From Pinus tabuliformis (lineage: Eukaryota > Streptophyta > Pinopsida > Pinales > Pinaceae), in contig CM062820.1 in NCBI GenBank assembly GCA_031772625.1, positions 92,282,421 to 92,346,420 of the forward strand: a stretch of 64,000 nucleotides of DNA, given 5' to 3'. Positions 35,641 to 48,888 of this stretch are shown in pieces. Made by a program: the position numbers and the translations under genes. The notes below the pieces were generated by a model. The model had not been told where the DNA came from and made no database searches. It saw nothing but the letters and a program-made list of their open reading frames with translations. How positions within the stretch are numbered: position 1 is the stretch's first letter; every line of letters begins with the position of its first letter.

Positions 35641-36485
35641 AACCTTGATAGTGCTTGTGAATCTTTAGTTATCTTCTTTAGTTAGATATTTCATCAAACA
35701 ATATCAAGAACAGTAATAGTAACAAAAGAGGACATAGATATAGGTTCTCAGCCAGGAAAAACCCCTCCAAGGGGAAAACCGGAAAACGGTTATCTTATTA
35801 GAATCTTCTTTGAATGAGATACAAAGACACAATCCCTAAACCAAGTCCTTCTCCCAGTACAAAGTCAGCCCTTCTTCAAGTCCTTCCTTCAATATACACC
35901 AAACTTCTACATACGGCAACTTCGACCCTATAATTTCAGCCTTTCAGCTCATGAAGGAACCCTAGATTAGCCTCCTCTTGGGACCTTCCAAGGGCAAGAC
36001 AACTCTTCTTAAGGTAAGTGAGGCCTAGACAGAGTTTCCTTCCTCCCAACTCGAAGATGCTTCCCTTTGTCCTACTGCAACTCGGTCCTGCAACTTAGGC
36101 CTCTTTCTGTAGCCCATAAGCCCTAGAATTTTGCATGTGTGAGAGAGATAGAGCCTAAAAACCAAGAATTTTTGTCCTTCTTCTTTCTCCTTGGCATTCA
36201 CTCTCCTTCTTACAGCTACCTATATATAGATCGAACTCTTTCTTATGAATCAAACTTGTGAGTGAGTGTGTCACCAAATGAAGTTGAATTTCTCTTTATA
36301 TAGCCTTCTCAAGGGGTCGAATTTGCTCCTTTAGGTAGACTTGATAATCCCAGGGCCAACTTGTACTCTTGGAGATCTAGAACTTTCTAGACTAAAAAAT
36401 AATTCATTTTACAATTACAAAATGCCCAGAAGGGTCTTACAAACATGATGTTGACTTTATTGACTCGTGACAATAAATCCTAACA
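35640..36485 (-). repeat. Probable decayed LTR, minus orientation
   Basis: On the minus strand this would begin TGTTAGGATT at 36,485, carry a TATA box CTATATAAAG at 36,293-36,302, and contain a GC-rich palindromic stretch 'CCCTTGGAGGGG' near 35,775, as in many plant LTR R/U5 regions. The left end is uncertain and no partner or target duplication was found. Confidence 0.35.
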
Positions 36486-37783
36486 CCTAACAAACACTAG
36501 AAGCATGCATAACATGATTTTACCTATAAGACCATCAATAATGATCATGAAACCCATGATTTAACAATAATAATTTCCTTTCTTCTTTTCTTGTTTGTTA
36601 CATAGGATACATGTTGAAATGAGTATAACAATTATGAAGACCAAAACTAGTTACATTTCTCAACACTTCCTCTTAACTAGGGAAGTATTCATAAAGAAAC
36701 AACTAGTACAACATCATATCTCAAACTTAAGAGTTCTCACGAGAATAGTTAGATTGATAAGCCATATTGTAAGCATCATTATCATGACTAGCATTGTCTC
36801 TAAGGCCAAATTAGACAAGATCTACTTTAATCAAGAGCACTATGTTGGGAGACTTTATGTGTGATACCAAAATACCTCTACAAGGTACATACCCCCTCTG
36901 CATGTCTACAAGGTATGTCCTTTTAGGACTATTCTTATCTTGGATCTTCATTCCTGAGTCCTCAAATAATATTGGTCCTCTTTGGCCACTCTTCTCTTAG
37001 ATACCTGTCACATCCTAAAAGAGTGTAGGTAACTTTCAATTATTAGACGTTATATCCTCAAGGAAACCATAGATGCTTATCCAATTATCCACCATTCTCT
37101 CTTCATGACCATCACTTAGACTTAAGGATGTTAGTCCTAGTCAAGTGCATGACACATGAAGACAAGAATGCACATGTGATGTCCAACATCACATTGCTCC
37201 CTCTCAACCAGAGAGGACATGCCTATTCTCCTTTTAGTCTTGAGAAATTAACCTTGCTCCTATACAAGGAGACTCCCTTACTCCCTCTCAAAATCGAAGT
37301 AGATCTAGACTTTCTTTTTATTTGGGAAGTCATCATCACAAGCCTTACAAATTGTCTTCATAAGAGTACTAGCGACTAGTTTTTCATAGTGTCCTAGATC
37401 CCTCTTTCTTCTTCATCATCGAGTTTTATTTTTGTTCAAGGTATCATGGAGACACCTTCTCTCTTCGTTCTTTTGATAGTTTCCAAGCCAATATTCTTGC
37501 TTGTCACTGTCTTCTTTGATATGAAGGAATTACATTGAGCCTTCCCAAATTTCAAGTTGATCATAACTTCTTCTTAAAAGTGATCTTCCTTTAACCTCCA
37601 GGTTATCTTCTTGCACTTCTACCTTTCAATCTCAAGATGTCCATATCTTGACTTCTTAGTTGTCAGGCACCTGATATCGAGATTTCCCTCAATATCCTTC
37701 ATCCATACAGTTGAACTTGCCTCATTTCTCATCATATATTCTTGCAACATCTTCTAGGTAGCCAAATAATATATTAACCAGAT
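36486..37783. other. Unassigned, possibly decayed repeat
   Basis: No recognisable gene. An open frame at 36,595-36,864 has no known domain. A minus-strand TTTGGTATCACAC near 36,860 resembles a tRNA-iMet primer site, which hints at an LTR to its right, but I could not define one. Confidence 0.25.
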
Positions 37784-38261
37784 TGTTGGGTGTGTGTTAT
37801 ATTCTTTCCATGACTAGCCCCACACGTGAAGTAGAGGGTTCAAAGGGGAGGTTCTAGGTGGTGGTAGCCCCCCTGTACGAGGTCCAGGGCAATGCCTCGG
37901 GAAATTTTTTTTGGACCCTATATTAGGTGGATGGACCTAACTATGGTTTTGTGCATGGGTTTTGCACATGATTTTGGGCATGACGGTTTTATGCCCATGG
38001 TATCTTGTAGATCCAATCAAGGGAACTACAATTATGTTCTAATCTAGGGTTAACAAATTGGGGTTTATGAATTCTTCGACATGTATATATATGTGTGTTG
38101 TAACATTGAAAGGAAAATAATGAAAAACCAATCTAGTAGTCCCGGTTTTGGGATCTAGGGGAAAATCTCTGTGTATTTGTTCTGTATTTCTCACCATTGT
38201 ATATTTTTTGTTTTTTAAGAATTCGTTTGTAGGTAATTGTTTTACAAGGTTAAAACCTACA
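37784..38261 (+). repeat. Solo LTR, plus orientation
   Basis: A 478-bp segment starting TGTTGGGTGTGTGTTATATT and ending TTAAAACCTACA, flanked by (C)AGAT at 37,779-37,783 and (T)AGAT at 38,262-38,266, a near-perfect 5-bp target duplication. There is no interior sequence on either side. The same family lies inverted at 38,396-38,894. Solo LTRs arise when the two LTRs of one insertion recombine and delete the interior. Confidence 0.85.
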
Positions 38262-38395
38262 TAGATAACCAATAATAATTAAAATCATACTTACCTCATC
38301 ATGATGACCTTCTCATTCCATCAACATCCTCATCATCCATCTCCACTTGAAACTTCCTTCATGCATCAGAGTGCCCAACGATCGAACTTGATTAC
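38262..38395. other. 134-bp spacer between inverted solo LTRs
   Basis: Pre-insertion DNA common to both solo LTRs. A minus-strand ATGAGGTAAGTATG near 38,284-38,297 looks like a splice donor, but nothing else supports an exon. Confidence 0.4.
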
Positions 38396-38894
38396 TGTAG
38401 GTTTTAACCCCGTACAGAAATTACCTGCATACGAATTCTAAAACACAGAAAATAAACAATGCAAGAGCATAACACATAAAACACATATACACAGAGATTT
38501 TCCCCTGGATCCCAAAACCAGGACTACCAGCTTGATTTTTCATTATGTTCCTTTCAATGTTATAATACATATTTATACATGCCGAAGCATCCAATACCAT
38601 GGACCGAAAACCATCACATCCAAAACCATGGATTGAAAACCATCACGTCCAAAAACATGTGCGAAAATCATCCACAAAACCATAGGTGGGTTCGCCCATC
38701 CTAACATAGGGTCCAAAACCAGCACCCCGGACCCCATAAAGTGGGGTTACGGGTACGCCTCAAACCCCCTGTGACCCCCCCCCCCCCCCCCTCCGCTACA
38801 CAATCGGTGTAGCGAAGGGGGGGCTCCGCCCCCCCTCTAACCCCCCGGTTAACTACGTGGGCTAGTCGTGGAAAGAATATAATACAACCCAACA
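38396..38894 (-). repeat. Solo LTR, minus orientation
   Basis: This 499-bp segment is the reverse complement of the 37,784 LTR family: on the plus strand it starts TGTAGGTTTTAACCCC and ends TACAACCCAACA. Exact 5-bp duplications ATTAC flank it (38,391-38,395 and 38,895-38,899). It includes a 17-C run (38,775-38,791) and a strongly self-complementary GC-rich patch to 38,836 that is much reduced in its partner. Confidence 0.9.
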
Positions 38895-40367
38895 ATTACC
38901 AAGTTACAACTTTTTATTTTAGAGATTATATTGGATCTTAATCATTATTTAAATATTCTAGAGAAACTCCTAATCTTGTATTCATATTAAAATTAATCAA
39001 ATCCTATTCTTTTCAAGCATCACATATCCATATACTTAAGTATATTTTATGACCAAATTTTCTTCCATAAGATTCTTGTACATATGAATCTTATCCAAAT
39101 TTTTATATCCAGCATGCATTCTTATGCTTCATCCGATCACCTATCTATTCATATATCTCACAAAGATCTTGCATCCTGGCCCATTGCATTCCTTCAACCC
39201 TTTACTAGTATTATTTCCACATTACATGGAATGTATTCTAACTTTTTCTTGATGCTTTTCTCAAAGAAATTCCAAAATGATGGTCTTTCCTTAATCATGA
39301 TGATTCAACTAAGCAAGATAACAACCTCTAACATAATGTTAGACAATATTTGTGCTTTGTGAATAAATTCCTTCTGCAAATAGAAGTAATATCCCTAGAC
39401 CTAGTGGCTTAGTCTAAAAACAACCAAGACAAAAATACAATGCTTTCCTTAGAGATGTTTCAAATATGGGAAGAAAACCTACTTGGAATCCAATGCAAGC
39501 TTCCTCCTCCTCTCAGCTTGTTGGCTCCAGATCCAACTCCAATTTCCATAAGTGGAACCTGCAAATCATCCAAAACAAGCAAGAGAAAACACACCAAATA
39601 GCATATACAAACAACTCTAAACAAGAAGCCAAGGATTCATGTTCTACATATGCATAAATAAGACATAAGTATAGGAGAAACAATGCATTTTTGTATTAAT
39701 GAAAGCGGGAAAAAATTACAACCCTTATAGACCTTGACCTTATGAATCTCCTCTAGTTATTTTGTCCTTCCTTTGTGACAATGGTAAGCCTTCAATCACA
39801 CCTCAAGAACATGGATGGATTATGGACCTCTAAATAGAAATGAGCAGCATAAGGGCATAGTTTAGAGTCTCCAAAATCCAACCCAAACTCTATGGTAGAT
39901 TCTTAATTTATAATTTAAATGAGGAGGTTTTGGATTTACCATTCTAGGGCTTAGATCCAAATTAGAGGGAGGTAAGTTCTAGGATACAAGAGATAAGACC
40001 TCAACATTAGGAGTTTGAGATCTTATCCAACAGTAAATAGTTAAAACCACTTTTGAAACTTCTAGAGAGAGAAACTCTAAATTAATTTTTATTTTTCCTC
40101 ATTTCCATGTATTCATCGCAATTTTTGGGAAAGCAACCTATGCTAGCCAGTGCAATTTCCATGTGTGAAACCCGTGTCAACACAGTCTATCTTAAAAGTA
40201 AGTGTGATGATTCACAAAATTAGAGTTTTTAGCCAATGTAATCTAAGATTCTTGTAACTTTTGGAAAGGGAATGTTTTTGGTTTTGTAGGGCATGATTGA
40301 AAAGTGTTAATGGATTATGATCTAGGTTCACGGCCATTTGTTTGGATATGGAAAAATGACTTGTAAC
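38895..40367. other. No gene recognised
   Basis: About 1.5 kb of AT-rich DNA with no domain-bearing frame. It is the left flank of the Athila-like insertion and continues at 52,000. Confidence 0.35.
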
Positions 40368-41214
40368 TGTTGGTTATGATATGGGCTGACCTAGGTTTGA
40401 TCTATATTGTGCACCAACAAAAACCTGAATCACTGGCCTTTTCAGCAACGACCTTCAAGAATATCATAATCTCACCTAAAGTGACTATGGGAGGATGTAG
40501 AACTAGGTTTTTGCAACCTTGAAGGATGTGGAGATGTGGTATTATTATGTTTTTTTAGACTTAATATTCATAAATCACTTCACCGCATTCATTTAATCAC
40601 ATAAACATATCATATAAACCCATAATCATCACTGCGTTGTAATAAACTGCTACTCTACAATAGATAATAAGAAAATATACACATGAAGACACCAATTTTA
40701 CCGTGGTTCATCCCAATGTGGGACTATATCCACAAGAACTGTTTCTTATAATAATAATTCTTATACAACAAATAGTTATTGACCTACACACTAAGTTGTA
40801 GGTCGTTTGCGCACTCAGCTACAGAATCAGGCCTGTGCACACTCAGTTGCAGAGCCTTACCTTCTCTTCCGAACCACAGATCATAAGAATACAACCATTC
40901 GATTCATTCCAAGATTATTACACCATTTTCTTCTTTATTATTAACCCTATATATATTATTACATCGAGGGTACAACATTACAATACCATGGTCCATATAC
41001 CATGGACTCCCTAATACAAGCAACTATGGTCTCAAAACCATTCATATTTTTTAAAATTACAAAAGGAAGGGGATTTTCCCTATCGTGAAGCCCTTACACC
41101 GCGTGATATATCCACAACTGCTCTGATGCGCACTCCACTTCCACTCCGTTGCGCGCTCCACAAAATGCGGAGTTTTTTTTCCAAAAACTAGGCCAAATTG
41201 GGTTGCGCCCAACA
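40368..41214 (-). repeat. 3' LTR of the Athila-like element
   Basis: This LTR of 847 bp runs TGTTGGTTATGAT...GCGCCCAACA on the plus strand. It pairs with 51,156-51,994; long identical stretches include 'CATAATCATCACTGCGTTGT'. A purine-rich minus-strand GTGTTGGGGACT (41,215-41,226) adjoins its inner edge and is the likely polypurine tract. Confidence 0.9.
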
Positions 41215-41226
41215 AGTCCCCAACAC

Positions 41227-44200
41227 TCACATGTGACTCATCCCAAGTCACTCAGCTGCTTTGCCTCTGATTTTTGTTGCGATGTTGTTGTATGCGTTGT
41301 TGAACTGTTGCAAAATTTCTGCGACCTTCTTTTCTTCGCTACGCACCTCCTCTAATAGTGCTTTTGTGACATGTTCTGTAGCTTTCTGCACCATCATTGT
41401 CTCCCTCTGTTGAAGCTCTTGAAGCTTCTCATCTACTGTCTGGGATAGCTAAAGAGCCTCATCCTTCCATGGTTGAGTTCTCTCCACCAAAACCTACTCT
41501 TCCTTCTTCAATTCTTCTATCTTTTTCTGGAGGGAGTTTCCCTCATTGATCTTGGCGAGCTTCTGCGAGATTGGTAAGGTCTTCACAGTTTCTCGAATCT
41601 CTTCCAACTGTTGTTTCCTCTGTTGAATGTCTTCCTGCAGTTTCTGTACATTTGGATCTTCCTGCAATGAAGTCCAAATCTATAAACTCTCATCTAAAAG
41701 TTTTCCATAGTTTTCCACTACTGCGGAGATGCTGACCATTGCAACCTTTAGGTTGGTCTCTCTTTGATCTCTTACATCCTATGGTGTGGTTGGATGCAAT
41801 TTCATTTGCAGCTCACTAGTCTATATTTCATATTTGAATTGTACTGCGACAATTTTCTCCTTATAACCTTTCACTGCAAGGCCAAGCTTCGTGACCTTTT
41901 CCTCCACTAGCTCTTCTTCTCAGACATCAAGGTTTGAAATTTCTCTGCACGTTGCTTCCACTGCCTCCTTGATCTTCTGGTGTTGTTGTGCTACTTGATC
42001 CCTTTCTTGGATCACCTACTTGAGCTTCTGCCAAAGCACAACTCGCTCTTTTTCTACTTGAATATTTAGCTGCAAGGTGTGTTGTTCATACAGCCTCAAC
42101 TCTTCTATAATTTCCAAGTGCAGCTTGTGTAATCTTTGCAATGAAACTGTTGTGATGTTCATATTGACATGCTTCCATTCCTTAGTCTACTATTTTAGTT
42201 TGGTGGAGTCAAAATGTAGGGCTCCTGTAGGTATTTGTGCTAACCTCGCTGCAAGCGTAGGCTCTATCTACCTTTCTACTCCAACCCTTTCCTCTATTTG
42301 TGTTGGTTGTTTGACTTTCTGAGCTAGTATCTTCAATTTTGTGATTCACTCTTCGACACTGGTCAGAAGTGCATCGTACTGATCTTATAACCTGCTCCAA
42401 GATTATGTTTTTTCTTCCTGTATCCTTTCCCCGATTTGATCTAAATCACATTTAGTAAGGACCATTGGTGTGACACCCTTTGTCTTATCAGCCTTCTACT
42501 TCTTCTTACTCTTTAAGGCAGCTTCGCCCTCTCCCTTCCTTTTTTCTGCAACAACGGGGTCTATCTCTGTCTTTTTTTATTATATGTTCTACTCTTCTGG
42601 AGGATCCTGGTGACCTTCGTCATTTAGCTCCTCTTTTTCTAATTCTTGTTCATCCTTGTTTTTATCTTTTCCACTTGCTTCGACATGTTGCATTGTATCC
42701 TCCTTTGTCGCATTGCGTTCTAGCTGTGTTGCCAACGTAGTCATCCATTCTGTAGGCCACTGTTGTGCCTATTCTAAGAGATCATCCTCTGTAACCAAAT
42801 ATGGCAGGGGATGTCATTTCTTGCTTGTATCCCTGCAAGACTATATATACACTGTGAAAATCAGCCTTGAACTTTGCAACAACGCTATAATGTTCGTATA
42901 GGCTCGGTAACAAATGAGGGTGTTAGTTCACTAACATATGCAAATCCATATGATACAATATGAAGAACAACTTGTTCTCCATTGCTCATGACAGTTGGGT
43001 GGTAAACCATAGTAAGGCATACCATGTGGCTTCACATACATCTGATGCTACCAAGGGTAACTGTGAATCCTCTGGCTCTCTCCATGCTAACATTGCAATA
43101 ATCAAAATTAACCACGCATAATGGAATGTGATACCTTTCTCTTGGACTTCGTGGAAATCATCCAGAAATTACTTGCACAAATAATCGGCCCAGTTGTACT
43201 GAACCTCGTTGGCACACTGCGTAGCTAATGAAATCACTAAGGCAGGGACTTCATTAGCTTGGCACTTTCTCATAATCTTCCCAGCCAATATGTGTGTTGC
43301 GAAGCGAACCCCTTGGTCACTGATTGAATTGATGTCATACCCGCACTTCCCTTTTGTCAATCCAAAATTTTTCTTCATACTTTCAGCTATGTCATGGTCT
43401 TGATCCTTTCAAATGAACTCTTTTGTCAGGTTCCGCCCTTGGTATGGTAGTCTCGTGATCCTCCATATCAACATTGGGTCTATGGGGATCCTCTTCCCCA
43501 TCCATAAGCATCCGTCATGCACCAGCATGAGCAACTGTCGCACACAAGTTGTGCTCCCTAGACTTTTGTCGAAGTGTGACACATTTAACATATTCATTAT
43601 TCTTGACTGCGCCAATCCATTTTCCCATTATTGTTGCTCTAGCCTCGTCACACCACTCTATGAGTAGTTTACTTGATTTAGGTATCAGTCTGGTGCGAAT
43701 TGTGGGTGCTTATTTCTATCATTGAATTCATAGTCCGCGAACTTCAATTGCGATATTTTTCCAAGTAATTCCCCAGTAAATGGTACTTTCTCTGGCAGTA
43801 GGGATGTGAAGGTGCCAAACTTCGCATCCTTTGAGTCTTTTATTGGTTTAGCATTCAGTTTTCTCAGTGGAATGTATGGTGGTAAAGGCAATGGAAATGT
43901 TTCACCATCTATTTCCATTTGTTCTGCACGCTCCGCTTCTTCCTCACTTGCTCGGCTTCTTGTTTAGGTTTGACAGGTTTCTTATCTTGTTTCTTCTTTG
44001 TTCTTTCTTCCTTGGTTGGTTTCTTCCATGGAGATCTCAGCTTTTTGTGATGATGTTGTTGCGGTTGATGCTATTGTGGGTGATGCTATTATGGGCATCT
44101 CAGCTGATGTTGCAGGCATACCAGTGGCTTCCATGATTCTAGATAAGCCTTTCTCATGAAAATTACGCACAATTTCTTCCCAAGAATGCTCAGACAACAT

Positions 44201-44640
44201 ACGACAGCTAAAACTTCTGCAATTTCTTCGCACTCAAGACTCGAATTCTAAATTCAAAAAAGGTTTGATCTAGGCGGGAGGCGGCTTTTTATAATGATTT
44301 CAAGATTCTAACACCATCATTACCTTAGATTTTGTTTAGATTGTGCTTTGATTTTGTTCATTAACTACATATCTATCCTTAGATCTTGCCAACCTATCCT
44401 CATAAATGTAATTTTCTGTGTATTTTAACATTAACTTTCCCTTTTAATGGTCATATTTCTCCTGTGAACTTCGACACATCCCATAGTATAGCAAACATTC
44501 GTCTTATGTCGTAGCTCCTATGTACTTCGACATAATCCAGACTGTAGTGAAGTAACTCCTTACGTCAAAGCTCTTTGCAGCGTAGTTTATAGTCTAGTGC
44601 CCACTTTCAACTACAGGTGGCACTAAGACTCTTCTCCTTT
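41227..44640 (-). mobile_element. Extra region after integrase (decayed additional ORF)
   Basis: This 3.4-kb interval lies between integrase and the 3' LTR. Minus-strand open stretches at 43,982-44,233, 43,685-43,918, 43,409-43,615 and 43,169-43,378 read as one type of protein, including 'QLLMLVHDGCLWMGKRIPID' and 'RFATHILAGKIMRKCQANEV'. Further left (41,300-42,450) the sequence is Glu/Gln/Lys-rich coiled coil. Athila-lineage elements commonly carry an extra ORF here. I see no clear signal peptide or transmembrane segment, so calling it an envelope gene would be unjustified. Broken at many sites. Confidence 0.5.
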
Positions 44641-44645
44641 CTTTC

Positions 44646-45868
44646 TTATAGCGAGGTTGTAGAAACAAGGTTGTCCCTATACAACTTCAACCTGCAGCCA
44701 CTTACTATTCCCTGGATCAACTCTCCATTTAACGTTGCTAATTGAACTGTGCCTCCATCACTAATATGCTTGATAATGTAGGGGCCCGACCAATGCATCT
44801 TGAATTTCCCTGGAAATTTTACAAACTTACTGTCATAGAGGAGAACAAGGTCCCCTACTTGGAACTTATTCTTCTTAATATGTCTGTCATGCCAGGCTTT
44901 TTCTCTTGCTTTTTGTACCTGTTGATGGAATCCTGCTATAAATATGTCTTCTTCCAAAGAAATCAATTGTGACATTCTTTCCTCCATTATATCAGGGTCT
45001 ACCATATCTGTAAAAGTTACAATCCTCAAGATAGGCATAATGTATTCCATGGGCATCACAATTTCTTGCCCATAAACTAATATGAAGGGTGTTTGACCTA
45101 TCAACTTCTTACATGTGGTCATGTAAGCCCATAAAACTGTTGGAATTCTGAGATCTTAGTCATCTCTATTCACATTGCATACCTTAGTAAGTGCATTCTC
45201 CAAAATCTTGTTAAATGCTTCCACTATTCCATTGCCCTGAGGATGATAAGGGGTACTCTTCTGATGATAGAATTGGAATTCCTCAGTCAATGCTTCAATA
45301 GTTTTATTTAGGAAGTGTGAACCTTGGTCACTCATCCAAATCTAGACAATATATATTCAAAAATAAACTTTGTAGCAGTCTCTGCACCGCAATCCCTTAC
45401 TAGTTATGCTTCGGTCCATCTTGTCAAATAGTCAGTCGTTATGATTATGTACCTTGCACCGATCCTTTTTCCAGGTGGGTTGATGGGTCCAACAAAATCA
45501 ATAGCCCGCTTATCAAAATCTTGCAATGTGACGTGTGGTACTAATGGAATTTTATCTCTTCATGAAGGCTTTCCTATTCTTTGACACACATCACATGCTT
45601 GACAGTATTCCTTTGCATATTTATGTAATGTAGGCCACCACAATCTTTCTCTTAAAATATTCTGCACAGTATCTTTTCCTGCATAGTGTCCACTAGTTGC
45701 GCCCTTATGAGCCTCTACTAGAATCATTTTTCTTTCATGTTCAGAGACATACCTTTGTAGTATCGCATCCGGTCCCATCTTATATAACTGTCCTGATATC
45801 AATGAGAATTCAATTGCCTTGACCACTAATTCTTTCTTATGTTGCAGAGTATATTCTGAAGGAGCCAT
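44646..45868 (-). mobile_element. Gypsy integrase region
   Basis: The zinc-binding N-terminus is at 45,560-45,868, with 'VEAHKGATSGHYAGKDTVQN' and 'YCQACDVCQRIGKPS' (HH-CC pattern). The catalytic core is decayed at 45,130-45,550. The C-terminal part at 44,646-45,122 has 'KLIGQTPFILVYGQEIVMPM', then 'FQVGDLVLLYDSKFVKFPGK' and 'HWSGPYIIKHISDGGTVQL'. Integrase joins the DNA copy to the host chromosome in the family. Confidence 0.85.
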
Positions 45869-47287
45869 TCATGTGTTTAAAAACTGGATGATGTCTGCAA
45901 AATGGTCATCTGCAATTTTGATTGCAAATAATTGTGCACCAGGGAGATTATCCTCTATATTGGTTGGTTCTTCCCCTGTTTCCAACCTTGACAAATGGTC
46001 AGGTCCTACATTCAGTCTTCTTGGTTTAACAATGATCTCAAAGTCATATTCTTGAAATAATAGTAACCATTTGCAAATTTTTCCTCCTAAAACAAGTTTA
46101 TTAACCAAATACTTCAGTGAAGAATGATCTATGAACATTTTAAAGTGTGATCCCAACAAATAATGTCTAAATTTCTGCAAAGCATACACCATAGCCAATC
46201 CTTCCCTTTCTGTAGTGGTGTAATTCTTTTCTACTTTAGATAACTTCCTACTTGAAAAATTTATAGGGTGATCAATCTCTCCTAACCCAGGCTATGCTAG
46301 TACTACTCCCAAAACTGTACAAGAGGCATCCACATGGACATGGAATTCCTTATTCTAGTCAAGGAACACTCATATAGGTGCAGCTACCATTTTTTATTTG
46401 AATATGTCAAGACTCTTCTGACATTCTTCATTCCACTGAAAAGTTACATCCTTTTTTAACAATTTCTCCATAGGCGCAGTGATCTGCACATACCCCTTGA
46501 TGAATTTCCTATAATATCCATTATATCCCAATGCAGTGTGAAATTGTCTTACTGTCTTAGGTGGAGGCAAATTCACAATGATAGCAATCCTAGCAAGGTC
46601 CACCATTAGCCCTTGCTTACATACAATATGTCCCAACAATATGCCAAAAGGTACACAAAATATTCTCTTCTTTAGGTTCATATAGATATGATATTGTCTA
46701 CATGTGTTGAGCATAAGTCTTAAACTTCCAATATGTTTGCTCAGCAACCCAAATAATATCCAACCATCAAAATATACCTCTAAAAATTTGTGTATGTGTT
46801 CTTTAAAAGCTACAACCACCACCCTGGAAAATATAGCAGGGGCATTCTTTAATCCAAAAGGCATTATTTTGTATTGATATGAGCCCCATTCTGTAGCAAA
46901 TGTGGTCTTATGCCAATATTCAGGTGCAATCCTAATCTAATGATAACCTGAAAATCCATCTGTAAATGAGTAACCTCCTACATTGTCTAGCACTTCATCT
47001 ATGAAAGGGGTAGGGAAGGGATCATGTAAACATGCATCATTTAACTTCCTTAAATCAACACAAATCCTAATCTCTCCTTGAGTCTTCTTTTCTTACACCA
47101 CCATAGGACTCACCCATTCTGATTCTTCTACTGGTTCAATAATTCCTGTTGTTATCATCTTATCAAGCTTTATCTTTACTTTATCCTTATACTTTGGATT
47201 CAACCTGTAATGTATTTGTTTGATTGGCTTCACATCAGGCTTCATAGGAATATTCATGACTCCTACATCTCCTAGTATACCCTTCAT
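45869..47287 (-). mobile_element. Gypsy reverse transcriptase and RNase H region
   Basis: RT start at 47,093-47,287 ('QIHYRLNPKYKDKVKIKLDK'), palm region at 46,394-46,864 ('MPFGLKNAPAIFSRVV', 'YYRKFIKGYVQITAPMEKLL'), then RNase H tail at 45,869-46,198 ('MVYALQKFRHYLLGSHFKMF', 'KPRRLNVGPDHLSRL'). The RNase H lies directly after RT, the standard Ty3/Gypsy order, with no second RNase H domain seen. The region is fragmented. Confidence 0.85.
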
Positions 47288-47332
47288 CTCTGAAAACTTG
47301 GTGGGAAATAGTTCTTGATATTCATGAAGTAA

Positions 47333-48781
47333 CTATGTAACTTTATTGACTATCTCTTCATCCCAATAGTCTCCTATTGTTGCAAAATTAGGTTCCTTCT
47401 CTGATCTTATGTTCACCTTCTTTGTCTTCAACAGCTTCATTATATCTGGTTTTTCTGGCTCAAGTCCAATTACTTCACGGTATCCTTCTAATTCTACTAT
47501 GTCGATGCTGAGAGGATATTCTTCCTCTTTTGTGGTAAGGTTATAGCATTCCAGTGTGTTTTCTATTTGCGCAGCCCAATTAGGTTGTTTCCATGTCAAT
47601 GGGGTTACATTCTCAAATATCGCCTTCTTAATTGTCTAAAGAACCAAATCTATGTATGGGCAATCATCCTCAAAATTGAATGTTAATATGAAGCCATCAA
47701 CCATGTCTTTCTAGTTTACTATACCATGTCAAAGCTCTATTTCTAAGTACTAGTTCTTAGGGATTATGTCTAATGTATGAATGAATCCATGTACCCATTC
47801 TTCCTATGGAATCTCCTTCCATTTTGTAGTACATAATTGAATATGATCCCTAGGATTAGTTTGATCATCGTACTTTATTTCCATCTCTATATTTATCTGA
47901 CCAAATCTTATCCACATCAACCTTCGACATTCCTACCAATCTCCTATATTCTTCTTGTGTGCACCCCACCATCTAGTAGGAATAGATTTCACGGCTATAT
48001 CCAAGGCTGAAACCCTCTGATTTTATGGAACTTGTTCTTCATAATCATTAATAAAAGTATTTATATCACTTAAGCCATCATAAGAAGTCAGATTACATAC
48101 CTCGAATGTCATACAGCGAACTAATTTGGTGATTCTTACATAGCGCCTTGTAGATACTTCATGCAGCCTATTCTGCCAATTCTCCAATTCTTCTTCTGAG
48201 TCTGAGGTACAAGAACTATCATGCTCCCAACTCAACTTGCCTTCTGCAGTAGGGTTAACAAAATCTTGTTCATGTGTTGTCATTTGATAGATATTATCTA
48301 TATCAGTTGCACAGTACTCTTCTTTGACTGGTTCTATATATCTTACTCCTTTTGATGGATCCAAGGGAACAATTACTCTCATATTGCTTCCTTCAAATAT
48401 CATTTGTCTCTTCTTCAGATTAATTATGGCCATATTATCAAATGCCCAGTCAAGTCCAAGCAATGCAGGATAAGGGTTACTATCATCAACGATCTCTATT
48501 ACTTCAAAGTCAATAGTAGTGTGAACTCCTTCAATATTCACTGTTACACCTAGTAGTCTTCCTAAGGGGAAGATCTTTTGTTTATTTTCCATCCTTAACT
48601 GAATAGGTGACCACTGTAGCTTTGGCTTACCCATTAATTCCCATGTCTGCTTCGTTAAGACATTAGCATCAGATCCCAGATCTAGGATAACTTGATCCAT
48701 CTCATATACTCCTATCTGCGCACTAAGCCTCATTTCTCTTCCAGTTCTCTTTTGTTGATGTAAATTATTGACTGCACACAT
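47333..48781 (-). mobile_element. Gypsy protease and linker region
   Basis: An open stretch at 48,023-48,781 carries retropepsin-like features: 'YEMDQVILDLGSDANVLTKQ' and later 'YPALLGLDWAFDNMAIINLK', the D-(S/T)-G-like and LLGLDW signatures seen in Athila/Tat-type proteases. A linker towards RT follows at 47,333-47,599. Confidence 0.75.
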
Positions 48782-48888
48782 CTCACTTCACAGTGCTTCT
48801 TTGGATGCACAGGAATCTATCAACTCTTGAAGCCCTTCTACAACCTTTTGATCTCTTAATAATTTCATACAAGTTTGCAGAAAAGTCT

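Noticed and set aside
38039-38272. Minus-strand open frame of 77 codons
   Set aside because: Lies inside a solo LTR and has no domain.
38284-38297. Splice donor of a host gene (minus strand)
   Set aside because: Good consensus but no coding exon or acceptor nearby; similar words near 33,510 and 35,110 show they arise by chance.
37784-38894. One foldback or MITE-like element with inverted arms
   Set aside because: Each arm has its own different 5-bp duplication, so they are two separate solo LTR insertions.
43982-44233. Envelope gene start in the Athila-like element
   Set aside because: No clear signal peptide, transmembrane segment or cleavage site could be seen, so only 'extra ORF' is justified.
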